5,419 nt of DNA from Silvanigrellales bacterium (GTDB taxonomy: Bacteria; Bdellovibrionota_B; Oligoflexia; Silvanigrellales; Silvanigrellaceae): NCBI GenBank assembly GCA_028285285.1, contig JANQPW010000755.1, forward strand, positions 1 to 5,419. The letters run 5' to 3'. The notes under the pieces were generated by a model that was given only the letters and a program-made list of their open reading frames with translations, made no database searches and had not been told where the DNA came from. Positions 1 to 5,419 of this stretch are shown in pieces (the stretch's first letter is position 1; each line of letters opens with the position of its first letter). The translations under genes and the position numbers were made by a program.

Positions 1-101
1 TAGCCTTTTCTACGGAAGTCAGGGCTTCACAACTCTCAGCAACTGAAGACAAGCGCAAAAAATGGTATAGGAGAAGGAAAGAAGATTGGAGGCAGTCTCC
101 T
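1..101. other. Non-coding leader upstream of the GGDEF gene
   Basis: This stretch lies before the first gene and I see no convincing coding frame in it. A TTCACA (26-31) and a TATAGG (65-70) are present, but their spacing is too long for a sigma-70 promoter pair, so no promoter is called. The 3' part is purine-rich (roughly 65-92), typical of a translation initiation region. Any upstream gene lies outside the window. Confidence 0.5.
88..92 (+). promoter_or_regulatory. Ribosome binding site of the GGDEF gene
   Basis: GGAGG lies nine bases before the ATG at 102 and fixes that start. The GGAG (88-91) is followed after five bases by its exact complement CTCC (97-100), so the site could fold into a small 4-bp hairpin that partly hides it. 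Confidence 0.75.
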
Positions 102-1421
102 ATGTCTGGGATCGAACCCCGTGTGCTTGTGGTAGACGACAGCGAAGAAGTGAGGGTCCTGTTTACCCGTCAAATCCGTCGTAATCATATGGAGGTGACA
201 GCGGTTGGCTCAGGCCAGGAGTGCCTTGAGCTCTTGAAGCGGGAGGTCTTTGACCTGATCATGCTTGACATTGTGATGCCTGACCAAACCGGCATTGAGA
301 TTCTTCAGCAAATTCGGAAAAACCATCCTAGCGAAGAGCTGCCTGTGATGATGGTCAGCGGATATGCAGATGCTGACTTTATCTTGGAGGCTTTGGAAAA
401 GGGCGCCAACGACTATGTTCTGAAACCACTTGATTTACCAGTGATGATCCAACGCATGAAGATCCAGCTGCGCTTTCAAACAGCGATGCGGTTGTTGCAG
501 GAAACTGAGGCGCGAGCGAATGAAACGTTGATGGCTGTTCCCGATCTCGTGTTGAGGGTTGGCCCCGAGGGTGAACTGATTGAGTTCAACCGGCCGCCGG
601 AGGGCCTTTTACTGCAGCTTTTTGATCCTTTGCGCGAGGGGCGAGACACGCTGTCGCTGAATCCTCATGTGAAGGGTCTTGTGCGTGAGTTTGCAGCCCT
701 TGAAGGTCACGATGGAAAGAACCAAGTGGTGAGGCTGAAGGGCAGCGCTGCGCCTGGGGAAGCCGAAGATCTCGGCTCGGCTCGTGCGGGAGAGTTCACT
801 TGCTTCGAGCTGCGTCTCACTTCGGTTGGGAAAGACAACACGGTGTGTGTGATCCGGGATGTGTCGGCCATGGAACGCCGGGAGAGAGAACTCCTTCAAC
901 TGGCTGGAACCGATGCGCTCACAAAGATATCCAACCGCAGAAGATTTTCTGAAGTTTTGCGATCGGAGTGGCGCCGGCAGCTCAGGAGCGGAACAAGCCT
1001 TGTGCTGATCATAGTGGATATTGATGCCTTTAAGGAGCTGAATGACCACAGTGGCCACCTAGAAGGCGACAAATGCTTGATTGCCGTAGCGTCTGCGTTG
1101 GAGTCGCTTTGTCTTCGTCCTGGAGACTTTGTGTGCCGTTACGGGGGCGAGGAGTTTGCTATTTTGTTGCCAGATACCGACGAGTCGGGTGGCAACATCG
1201 TTGCGGAGCGCATGCGAAAGGGTATTGAGAATCTCGCAATACCTCATCCCGGCAGGGAGGAGGGAGGTGTTGTCACAATTAGCTTGGGAGTGGCAGCGAT
1301 GGTACCGGCAGATGCTCTGTCCTCAGAGGAACTCGTGCGTCGTGCAGATGCAGCCCTTTATGCGGCGAAAGCGACTGGGAAGAACAGGGTGAGTCTCTTC
1401 AGTTCTATGAAACACCTTTGA
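102..1421 (+). CDS. Response regulator with PAS-like and GGDEF domains (diguanylate cyclase)
   Basis: A 439-residue cytoplasmic signalling protein predicted to condense two GTP into cyclic di-GMP under control of phosphorylation. Residues 7-125 form a receiver domain: acidic pair D12/D13, phospho-acceptor D56 in LDIVMPD, switch S86 and conserved K108 before P109. Residues about 140-254 look like a PAS fold (VPDLVLRV...GELIEFN at the start, CVIRDVSAMERRE at the end), followed by a short charged helix. Residues 270-435 form the GGDEF domain: DALTKISNRRRF entry, metal-binding D306 in DIDAFKELND, signature GGEEF at 348-352, and the closing ADAALYAAKATGKNRV. RPGD at 339-342, five residues before the signature, fits the RxxD inhibitory site, so product feedback is expected. 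The ATG is supported by GGAGG at 88-92. No membrane segment and no partner kinase are visible nearby. Family assignment is very secure; the PAS part is less so, and its ligand is unknown. Confidence 0.96.
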   Translation: MSGIEPRVLVVDDSEEVRVLFTRQIRRNHMEVTAVGSGQECLELLKREVFDLIMLDIVMPDQTGIEILQQIRKNHPSEELPVMMVSGYADADFILEALEKGANDYVLKPLDLPVMIQRMKIQLRFQTAMRLLQETEARANETLMAVPDLVLRVGPEGELIEFNRPPEGLLLQLFDPLREGRDTLSLNPHVKGLVREFAALEGHDGKNQVVRLKGSAAPGEAEDLGSARAGEFTCFELRLTSVGKDNTVCVIRDVSAMERRERELLQLAGTDALTKISNRRRFSEVLRSEWRRQLRSGTSLVLIIVDIDAFKELNDHSGHLEGDKCLIAVASALESLCLRPGDFVCRYGGEEFAILLPDTDESGGNIVAERMRKGIENLAIPHPGREEGGVVTISLGVAAMVPADALSSEELVRRADAALYAAKATGKNRVSLFSSMKHL

Positions 1422-1426
1422 GCTCA
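1419..1426. other. Palindrome carrying both convergent stop codons
   Basis: TGAGCTCA is self-complementary. Its first three bases are the TGA stop of the plus-strand GGDEF gene, and its last three (TCA) are the TGA stop of the minus-strand lipoprotein gene. Two bases separate the coding regions, so no terminator fits between them, and transcripts from both sides must run into the opposite gene. Confidence 0.9.
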
Positions 1427-2317
1427 GTTGCAAATGCGGTTCACAAACACATTCGAGAGCAAGTTGTACTGATTTTGTGAGACGTTTCCTGGAATAGGCG
1501 AGAGAACGTTGAACTGCTTGCTGCTGGAGGCCAAGTGCGCTTTGCAGTGCAGGTTGAAGTTCACGACCGCCAGCACATTGACCTGGTTGCTGATGCAATA
1601 GTAGCCGTTTGGGTTCATGAAGTTGTAAGTCGCAATTCCGTCGAAGCCAGGTACATTGATGTTCACAGAAGTTGTCATCAGCACGAGCTTTGGCTCTGCG
1701 GTTGGGGAGTCATTCCCTCCTAAGGTGACTCCACCAAACGACAGCGCAGTTGAAATTTTGCGCACTCGGTATCGGTTCCCAAGCTTAAAGGGGTGGTTGG
1801 GCCACTGCGCCAGACATCTTTCCACTGTGGCGAGGTCACTAGAGCTGAGGGCTTTGCCGTCTTCGTCGACATAACTGGGCTGCTGAGGCTGCGGTTGCTC
1901 TTCGGTTGTGGTTGTTGGCAAAGTTTGAGGCTTTTGAGCCGGCTCTGTCGTTTCTGTGAAACCCGGAACCTGGTTCACGGTTGTGGCCGCATCGGGCATC
2001 ACCGGGCCTTCTGCCGTTTCTGTGGTTTCCGGCACCCTTCCCAGATCGGGGGTGTCATTCTCCGTGTTGGGTTGGAGCGTCGTTTCCGGAGTGGGCACTT
2101 CAGTGACCGTTTGACTATTGTGAGGAGTCTGAGCGTCTTGGTTTGCCGCCTGCCGCGTTTCTGCTGGGGCCTGGGGGGGAACGCTCCCTGATCTTTGTTG
2201 TGCCTCAAACGATTTGGGCCCACAAGCAGGCAAGATGACTGCAAGGGCTAAAACGCCGGCGTTTACAGAAAGAATCTTGAGGGGATTTTTCTTGTTTGTT
2301 TTTTGAACAGTCAGCAT
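1424..2317 (-). CDS. Lipoprotein with Pro/Thr-rich tether and unknown four-cysteine C-terminal domain
   Basis: A 297-residue probable outer-membrane lipoprotein of unknown function. Residues 1-31 are a signal peptide (Lys-rich start, hydrophobic core VLALAVI) ending in lipobox LPAC; C32 would be lipidated, and G33 at +2 does not suggest inner-membrane retention. Residues about 38-148 are low-complexity, rich in Pro, Thr, Glu and Gln, with recurring ETT units (78-80, 97-99, 122-124) and a TTTT run at 135-138: a disordered tether. Residues about 156-297 are a folded, probably beta-rich domain with Asn/Val-rich strands and cysteines at 168, 241, 258 and 296, which could form two disulfides in an oxidising compartment. 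The start is the ATG at 2317: AGGAG (2324-2328) is six bases upstream. A TTG two codons earlier abuts AGGAG and is unlikely to be used. The gene converges on the GGDEF gene and diverges from the large lipoprotein gene. I do not recognise the C-terminal domain. Confidence 0.88.
   Translation of the reverse strand: MLTVQKTNKKNPLKILSVNAGVLALAVILPACGPKSFEAQQRSGSVPPQAPAETRQAANQDAQTPHNSQTVTEVPTPETTLQPNTENDTPDLGRVPETTETAEGPVMPDAATTVNQVPGFTETTEPAQKPQTLPTTTTEEQPQPQQPSYVDEDGKALSSSDLATVERCLAQWPNHPFKLGNRYRVRKISTALSFGGVTLGGNDSPTAEPKLVLMTTSVNINVPGFDGIATYNFMNPNGYYCISNQVNVLAVVNFNLHCKAHLASSSKQFNVLSPIPGNVSQNQYNLLSNVFVNRICN
1868..2203 (-). repeat. Low-complexity Pro/Thr/Glu/Gln tether-coding segment
   Basis: Within the minus-strand lipoprotein this segment (residues about 39-150) encodes a compositionally biased linker with imperfect repeats around VPETTETA and FTETTEPA. 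The repeats are degenerate at DNA level rather than exact tandem copies, consistent with an old, drifting linker. Confidence 0.6.
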
Positions 2318-2323
2318 TTGCAA

Positions 2324-2328
2324 CTCCT
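2324..2328 (-). promoter_or_regulatory. Ribosome binding site of the small lipoprotein gene
   Basis: On the minus strand this reads AGGAG, six bases before the ATG at 2317-2315. It decides the start: the in-frame TTG at 2323-2321 directly touches this motif with no spacer and is therefore an unlikely initiator. Confidence 0.8.
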
Positions 2329-2402
2329 ACAGCCTTCATCACAACAACAGAAGAACGAGCGATGTTTTCACAGTTATGGGATCGGGAGTTTTTCGGAATT
2401 TC

Positions 2403-2431
2403 TTGAGGAAACTCATCAACCCACTGAAAAT
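2403..2431 (+). promoter_or_regulatory. Tentative promoter for the large lipoprotein gene
   Basis: TTGAGG (2403-2408) and GAAAAT (2426-2431) are separated by 17 bases, each matching the sigma-70 consensus at four of six positions. Position and orientation suit the plus-strand gene, but the match is weak and may be chance. Confidence 0.2.
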
Positions 2432-2449
2432 GAGGAATAAAAAAAGACT

Positions 2450-2485
2450 GTTTGAGACCTTGTGAACGAGGCTTTCAGCTCAAAC
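2450..2485. repeat. 7-bp inverted repeat in the divergent intergenic region
   Basis: GTTTGAG (2450-2456) and its exact reverse complement CTCAAAC (2479-2485) flank 22 bases that contain a second short pairing, CCT/AGG (2458-2460 with 2469-2471). It could be an operator half-site pair or an mRNA leader hairpin of the plus-strand gene. It is not followed by a T-run, so it is not a classic terminator. Confidence 0.4.
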
Positions 2486-2553
2486 TTCACCCAACTGCGA
2501 TCTCCTCAAAACAGAATCTTAAAAAGTCTTCACCTCTGTTCGTTGAGTTGCCG

Positions 2554-5419
2554 ATGACACCAGTGAAAAGGGGGCGAAAGAACAGGCTCTTCGTCCCAAG
2601 CTGTATGGGAGTCGTGGTGGGCTTGAAAAGGGCGCTTCTTCTCTATTTGCTGTGCGCTTTTGTTCCATTGTCTTCCGGTTGTGAACCCGAACCGGTCGAT
2701 GTGGCCTTTCTTGCCGACAATGAAGTTCCAACGCGTAAAGACAGTCTTAGTGGTCTGAGAGAGAAGTTTCTGCAAATTGTGAATCAATCTGGCTTGGGGA
2801 GCGATGTGACTCTCCAGCTGCAGCTTGCGATAGATGGGCATACCATAAAGTCAACAGATACCTACGCGACGGTGGTGAGTGATTGGAGCTCCATTTTGGT
2901 GGACCGCCTTTCAAAAAATGCTCAGCCCATGACCATGATCTCGCAGTTGAGTGCGTCTGCCGGAGTGGAGCTTCTTAAGGAGGCCGAAACTCTTTCCACA
3001 CTTGAACAGATTGAGTTTGACTTCATTCAAGCTCTCGATCAGCTCGGTCGGGGGTTGGTTGCTGCTTGGTATGAGGCTGAAGCAACCCCCCTTGAAACTG
3101 TTCAAGGTATTTCATCGCTTTCCTTCCTGGCAAAAAATCGGGCTGGGGCCGAGTTCTTTGAGACCATCCCCTCTCTCATGAGAGATCTTCTTCTCGAGCA
3201 TCTCGTTGCCCACGCCAAAGAGGGATCTCAAATTGAAATTGAGTCTTTGTCCGATAGCATGCTCGCAGCCATAAAAGGTTCGCAGCAGAACCAGCAAGAG
3301 CTCGGGATCATCTTGCCTGACCTCGTTGAACGAAAAGAGAAGAACGACACTGGGTCTGGGTTTGTGGGGAGCCCTCCTACCATTGCACGGAACCCCTCTC
3401 GGAATGGTTCTCTCATCTGTCAACCTAAGGGGACTTTGAGCAGTTATGATTTTTCTTGGGAGAAAAACGGAGAGATCATCGTCGGTGCGAACTCTCAGAG
3501 CTTCTTGGTGGACGGAGACGAGAAGGGTGAGTTTCGCTGCGGTGTGAAACGAAAAGGCGTTGAGTCCGATGTGTTGTACAGCCCTGTTTTGGAAATAGGC
3601 GGGGAGTTGTTGGGAGATGCTTTGGTGTCATTGACACCGTCAGAGCCTGGAGTGAGCTCTGTGCTTCGTTGTAACGCGGTTGACCCTACCACTGAAGCGG
3701 ATGCAGACAGCACGGTTTGGGAGTTCCTGTGGTTGAAGGATGAAAAGAGAATAGAATCCGAAACTGCATCTTTTCTTGAATCGGCGGTGGTCGTGGGTGA
3801 AGTGTGGCAATGCGCTGCTCGGGCCTTTGGATCAAACGACCCCTTCTCCTACAGTCAGAAGGTTGTCGTCTCCAACTCTAAGCCCGAATTGGCGAGCGAG
3901 CCCGTTTGGTCTGAGCTTGCAGGATCTGCCTCTCCATTGAGGCGCTTGGGTTGTCGTTTTGGCGAAAGCTCAGACGCCGATGGCGACGATGTGACGATTT
4001 CAGTATCTTATAGTGTTAATGGAACAGAGGTTCCCCAGGAAGACATGGTAGAAAACCAGCTCGCTGCTGGAGTTGCGAAAAAAGGAGATCGCATCACCTG
4101 TTCTGTTGGTCTCGACGATGGAACCAGCACAACCACTGTTGAGTCTTCGGAACTGACTGTTTCTGCGGCACAGGTTGGTCAGCAAATGGGTGGCTGGCAT
4201 TTTCGCGGTCTTGTTGAGCAGGGAGTTATGGTTACCGCAGGCGGCCGCTCTGGCATCCATCTTTCACGTGTCGACGGGTCGCTTTCTGAGCTGGCGCTCC
4301 AGTCGTTTCAGGTTGGTGGAAAGAGCCCCTCGGGGGATGGTTACGTTGATGCCTGGAGCGACCTGGAGAGGATCATAGCTGCAACAGAGTCGGGTGAAAT
4401 TGAAGTTCTTTCGATCCAGAAGAACGGTGAGACAGACCCAGCGCAATGGAGCGCTGAAGTGACCGGTCGGGTTGCCCGAGACGGCGCGAAGTTCAATCGG
4501 GTGTTCTCGGCTGGGAGTTTGCTTTTTGCAGCAGATAGTGCAGCTCCCCAGGTGATGATTTTTGATGTTTCTGGGCTCAACACAGCTGCCCTCTTAGCCA
4601 CAATCCCATTGGCCGAGTCGGCCTTTTGGCTACATGCTCAGCAAGGCGGGCCGCTGGCGATGGTCACTGCCTCCTCGGTTTTGAGTGTTGATGTGTCCGA
4701 TCCAACAGCTCCTGTTCTTGCAAATGTCTTTGCGGAGACCCTCCTCAAAGACGCCGATGTTGTGGGGCAGAGCATTATTCTTCTCAGCGAAAACGATGTT
4801 ATTGCGGTTGATTTCTCTGACCCCACAAACCTCACAGAGAGCAGTCGTGTCTCGTTGCCGAGCAAAGGGGCAAGAATGGACTGTTCATTCCTGTCTTGCT
4901 TTGTTCAGCTCGAAAACGGCACGCTTCAACAGGTTTCGGTTCTAGACCTCACGAACATCCAACTGGGTGCGAGCCTTCCTCTTGGAGGTGTTGCAGAAGA
5001 GTTGTTGGCTGTGAACGACGAAACCGTGATTCTATTGAGAGGGAATGGAGGGCTTGCACTTCACTCTCTAGGAGCTGCACAGGCGCTGAGTGAATCCTTT
5101 TCACAGGCTCCCGCACTCTTTGCCAGCAGCTCCAACTCCCATTTTGCGGTGGCAGATGGCGCGAAGCTGAGCGTCTATTCTGCGACGGATAGTGGAGACC
5201 TGGTTTGGAAGCCGGAAGGCACTCAACCGGTAGGTGCATCTCTCTTGGGCCTCGCTTGGAGCGAGGGCAAACTCTTGGGAAGTGCAGGATCGGCAGGCCT
5301 TGTTGAGTTTAGCGGTGCCACTGCAGCAGAGGTGCGGCGTCACGATCTGGGTGCAGACGTGCTTGACGTCGCTGCCCTGCCCCTCGGCTTTGTTGCAGCC
5401 CATGGTGCTGCGGGAATCA
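2554..5419 (+). CDS. Large Ig-like/LVIVD-repeat lipoprotein (partial, runs off the window)
   Basis: An uninterrupted frame of at least 955 codons, without a stop before the window ends. It encodes a probable envelope-anchored protein of unknown role, perhaps adhesion or scaffolding. In order (numbered from the ATG at 2554): signal peptide with core ALLLYLLCAFVPL at 27-39, ending in a lipobox-like LSSGC with C43 as the putative lipidated residue; an unrecognised, largely helical region about 50-250; a short linker; three Ig-like domains about 278-348, 356-441 and 443-537; then a beta-rich region from about 548 to the edge with LVIVD-type motifs such as VDVSDPTAPVL (712-722) and VDFSDPT (752-758). 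The start is uncertain. ATG 2554 has only a weak GAG upstream and gives a long n-region. ATG 2605, GTG 2617 and TTG 2623 are alternatives; the last would give a typical short signal peptide beginning KRALLLYLL after the initiator, and GGGAG at 2607-2611 lies upstream of the GTG and TTG. LSSGC has Ser at -3, so lipidation is likely but not certain. Confidence 0.9.
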   Translation, partial: MTPVKRGRKNRLFVPSCMGVVVGLKRALLLYLLCAFVPLSSGCEPEPVDVAFLADNEVPTRKDSLSGLREKFLQIVNQSGLGSDVTLQLQLAIDGHTIKSTDTYATVVSDWSSILVDRLSKNAQPMTMISQLSASAGVELLKEAETLSTLEQIEFDFIQALDQLGRGLVAAWYEAEATPLETVQGISSLSFLAKNRAGAEFFETIPSLMRDLLLEHLVAHAKEGSQIEIESLSDSMLAAIKGSQQNQQELGIILPDLVERKEKNDTGSGFVGSPPTIARNPSRNGSLICQPKGTLSSYDFSWEKNGEIIVGANSQSFLVDGDEKGEFRCGVKRKGVESDVLYSPVLEIGGELLGDALVSLTPSEPGVSSVLRCNAVDPTTEADADSTVWEFLWLKDEKRIESETASFLESAVVVGEVWQCAARAFGSNDPFSYSQKVVVSNSKPELASEPVWSELAGSASPLRRLGCRFGESSDADGDDVTISVSYSVNGTEVPQEDMVENQLAAGVAKKGDRITCSVGLDDGTSTTTVESSELTVSAAQVGQQMGGWHFRGLVEQGVMVTAGGRSGIHLSRVDGSLSELALQSFQVGGKSPSGDGYVDAWSDLERIIAATESGEIEVLSIQKNGETDPAQWSAEVTGRVARDGAKFNRVFSAGSLLFAADSAAPQVMIFDVSGLNTAALLATIPLAESAFWLHAQQGGPLAMVTASSVLSVDVSDPTAPVLANVFAETLLKDADVVGQSIILLSENDVIAVDFSDPTNLTESSRVSLPSKGARMDCSFLSCFVQLENGTLQQVSVLDLTNIQLGASLPLGGVAEELLAVNDETVILLRGNGGLALHSLGAAQALSESFSQAPALFASSSNSHFAVADGAKLSVYSATDSGDLVWKPEGTQPVGASLLGLAWSEGKLLGSAGSAGLVEFSGATAAEVRRHDLGADVLDVAALPLGFVAAHGAAGI
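3376..4164 (+). repeat. Three consecutive Ig-like domains in the large lipoprotein
   Basis: Each unit shows the Ig layout of an early Cys, a central aromatic near an NG- or KD-type turn, and a late Cys. Unit 1 has C289, W302 (WEKNG) and C329. Unit 2 has C373, W393 (WLKDE) and C420. Unit 3 has C467, an acidic DADGDD stretch at 474-479, Y486 in place of Trp (YSVNG) and C516. Cys-to-Cys spacing is 40, 47 and 49 residues. Such tandem domains in secreted bacterial proteins usually serve as stalks or binding modules; the paired Cys suggest one disulfide per domain. Confidence 0.65.
4195..5419 (+). repeat. LVIVD-type beta-propeller repeats (partial)
   Basis: From residue 548 the protein shows a recurring strand pattern, hydrophobic strand then D-x-S-D/G-x-T or a relaxed version. 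Equivalent positions lie near residues 574, 622, 671, 713, 753, 798, 838, 877 and 921, giving spacings of about 39-49. The clearest copies are at 710-722 and 750-758; the others are degenerate. LVIVD repeats are about 42 residues long and occur in extracellular bacterial and archaeal proteins predicted to fold as beta-propellers. C777 and C782 sit close together and could form a local disulfide. The array continues past the window. Confidence 0.6.

Larger units (their letters stand above)
2329..2553. promoter_or_regulatory. Divergent intergenic region between the two lipoprotein genes
   Basis: About 225 bases with no supported gene, AT-richer than its surroundings in the middle (an A-run near 2438-2445). 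It must hold the promoters of both divergent lipoprotein genes. Visible structure includes TGAG-GAAA-CTCA (2404-2415), a 4-bp stem with a GNRA-type loop when read as plus-strand RNA, and a 7-bp inverted repeat at 2450-2456 and 2479-2485. No confident sigma-70 promoter could be called for the minus strand. Confidence 0.6.

Noticed and set aside
62..70. Minimal ATG-GTA-TAG frame before the GGDEF gene
   Set aside because: A two-codon frame arises easily by chance and has no clear ribosome binding site, so a leader peptide is not supported.
609..1058. 149-codon minus-strand open frame inside the GGDEF gene
   Set aside because: It lies wholly opposite the conserved PAS/GGDEF coding sequence and its product has no recognisable domain or supported start; it is a shadow frame.
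1535..2191. Several plus-strand open frames opposite the small lipoprotein
   Set aside because: They are Cys/Arg/Leu-biased translations opposite the lipoprotein coding strand, which has a ribosome binding site, signal peptide and lipobox.
2321..2323. TTG start for the small lipoprotein
   Set aside because: It directly abuts AGGAG, leaving no spacer, while the ATG two codons later has an ideal six-base spacing.
2441..2530. AAGACT (2444-2449) and AGTCTT (2525-2530) as an inverted repeat
   Set aside because: Six bases at this distance in AT-rich sequence is expected by chance.
2530..2841. Minus-strand open frames over the start of the large lipoprotein
   Set aside because: They overlap the signal peptide and N-terminal region of the long plus frame and have no domain features; treated as shadows.
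3112..3423. Minus-strand 103-codon frame inside the large lipoprotein
   Set aside because: No ribosome binding site or protein signature, and it is fully contained opposite the long plus frame.
4195..5419. WD40 or Kelch repeats as an explanation for the C-terminal region
   Set aside because: No GH...WD pairs and no GG plus spaced Tyr/Trp Kelch pattern; the VDVSDPTAPVL motif fits LVIVD better.

Overview
The window holds three protein-coding genes from a Gram-negative bacterium of moderate GC content. Two of the three products carry lipoprotein-type signal peptides. The combination of a REC/GGDEF signalling protein, a Pro/Thr-rich lipoprotein and a large lipoprotein with Ig-like and LVIVD-type repeats resembles the myxobacterial and Bdellovibrio-like lineages. 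That placement is an inference from style only; no marker gene is present.

Layout. Bases 1-101 are a non-coding leader with a clear ribosome binding site. Bases 102-1421 (+) encode a response regulator with an N-terminal receiver domain, a PAS-like middle and a C-terminal GGDEF (GGEEF) diguanylate cyclase domain whose active-site and inhibitory-site motifs are intact. Immediately downstream and convergent, 1424-2317 (-) encodes a 297-residue lipoprotein: signal peptide, a long Pro/Thr/Glu/Gln-rich tether, then a four-cysteine C-terminal domain I do not recognise. The two stop codons sit inside one 8-bp palindrome, with no room for a terminator between the genes. A divergent intergenic region (about 2318-2553) separates this gene from a very long plus-strand frame that starts near 2554 and is still open at the window edge (2554-5419, at least 955 codons). 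That frame encodes a probable lipoprotein: a helical N-terminal region, three consecutive Ig-like domains, then a beta-rich region with a ~40-49-residue period containing LVIVD-type motifs, probably a beta-propeller.

How they may work together. The diguanylate cyclase would make c-di-GMP in response to phosphorylation of its receiver domain. The two lipoproteins look like envelope or surface components, one a tethered small domain and the other an adhesion- or scaffold-like protein. Nothing in the sequence directly links them: the three genes are not in one operon, and no histidine kinase or c-di-GMP receptor is visible. I see no tRNA, rRNA, CRISPR array, insertion sequence or phage gene.
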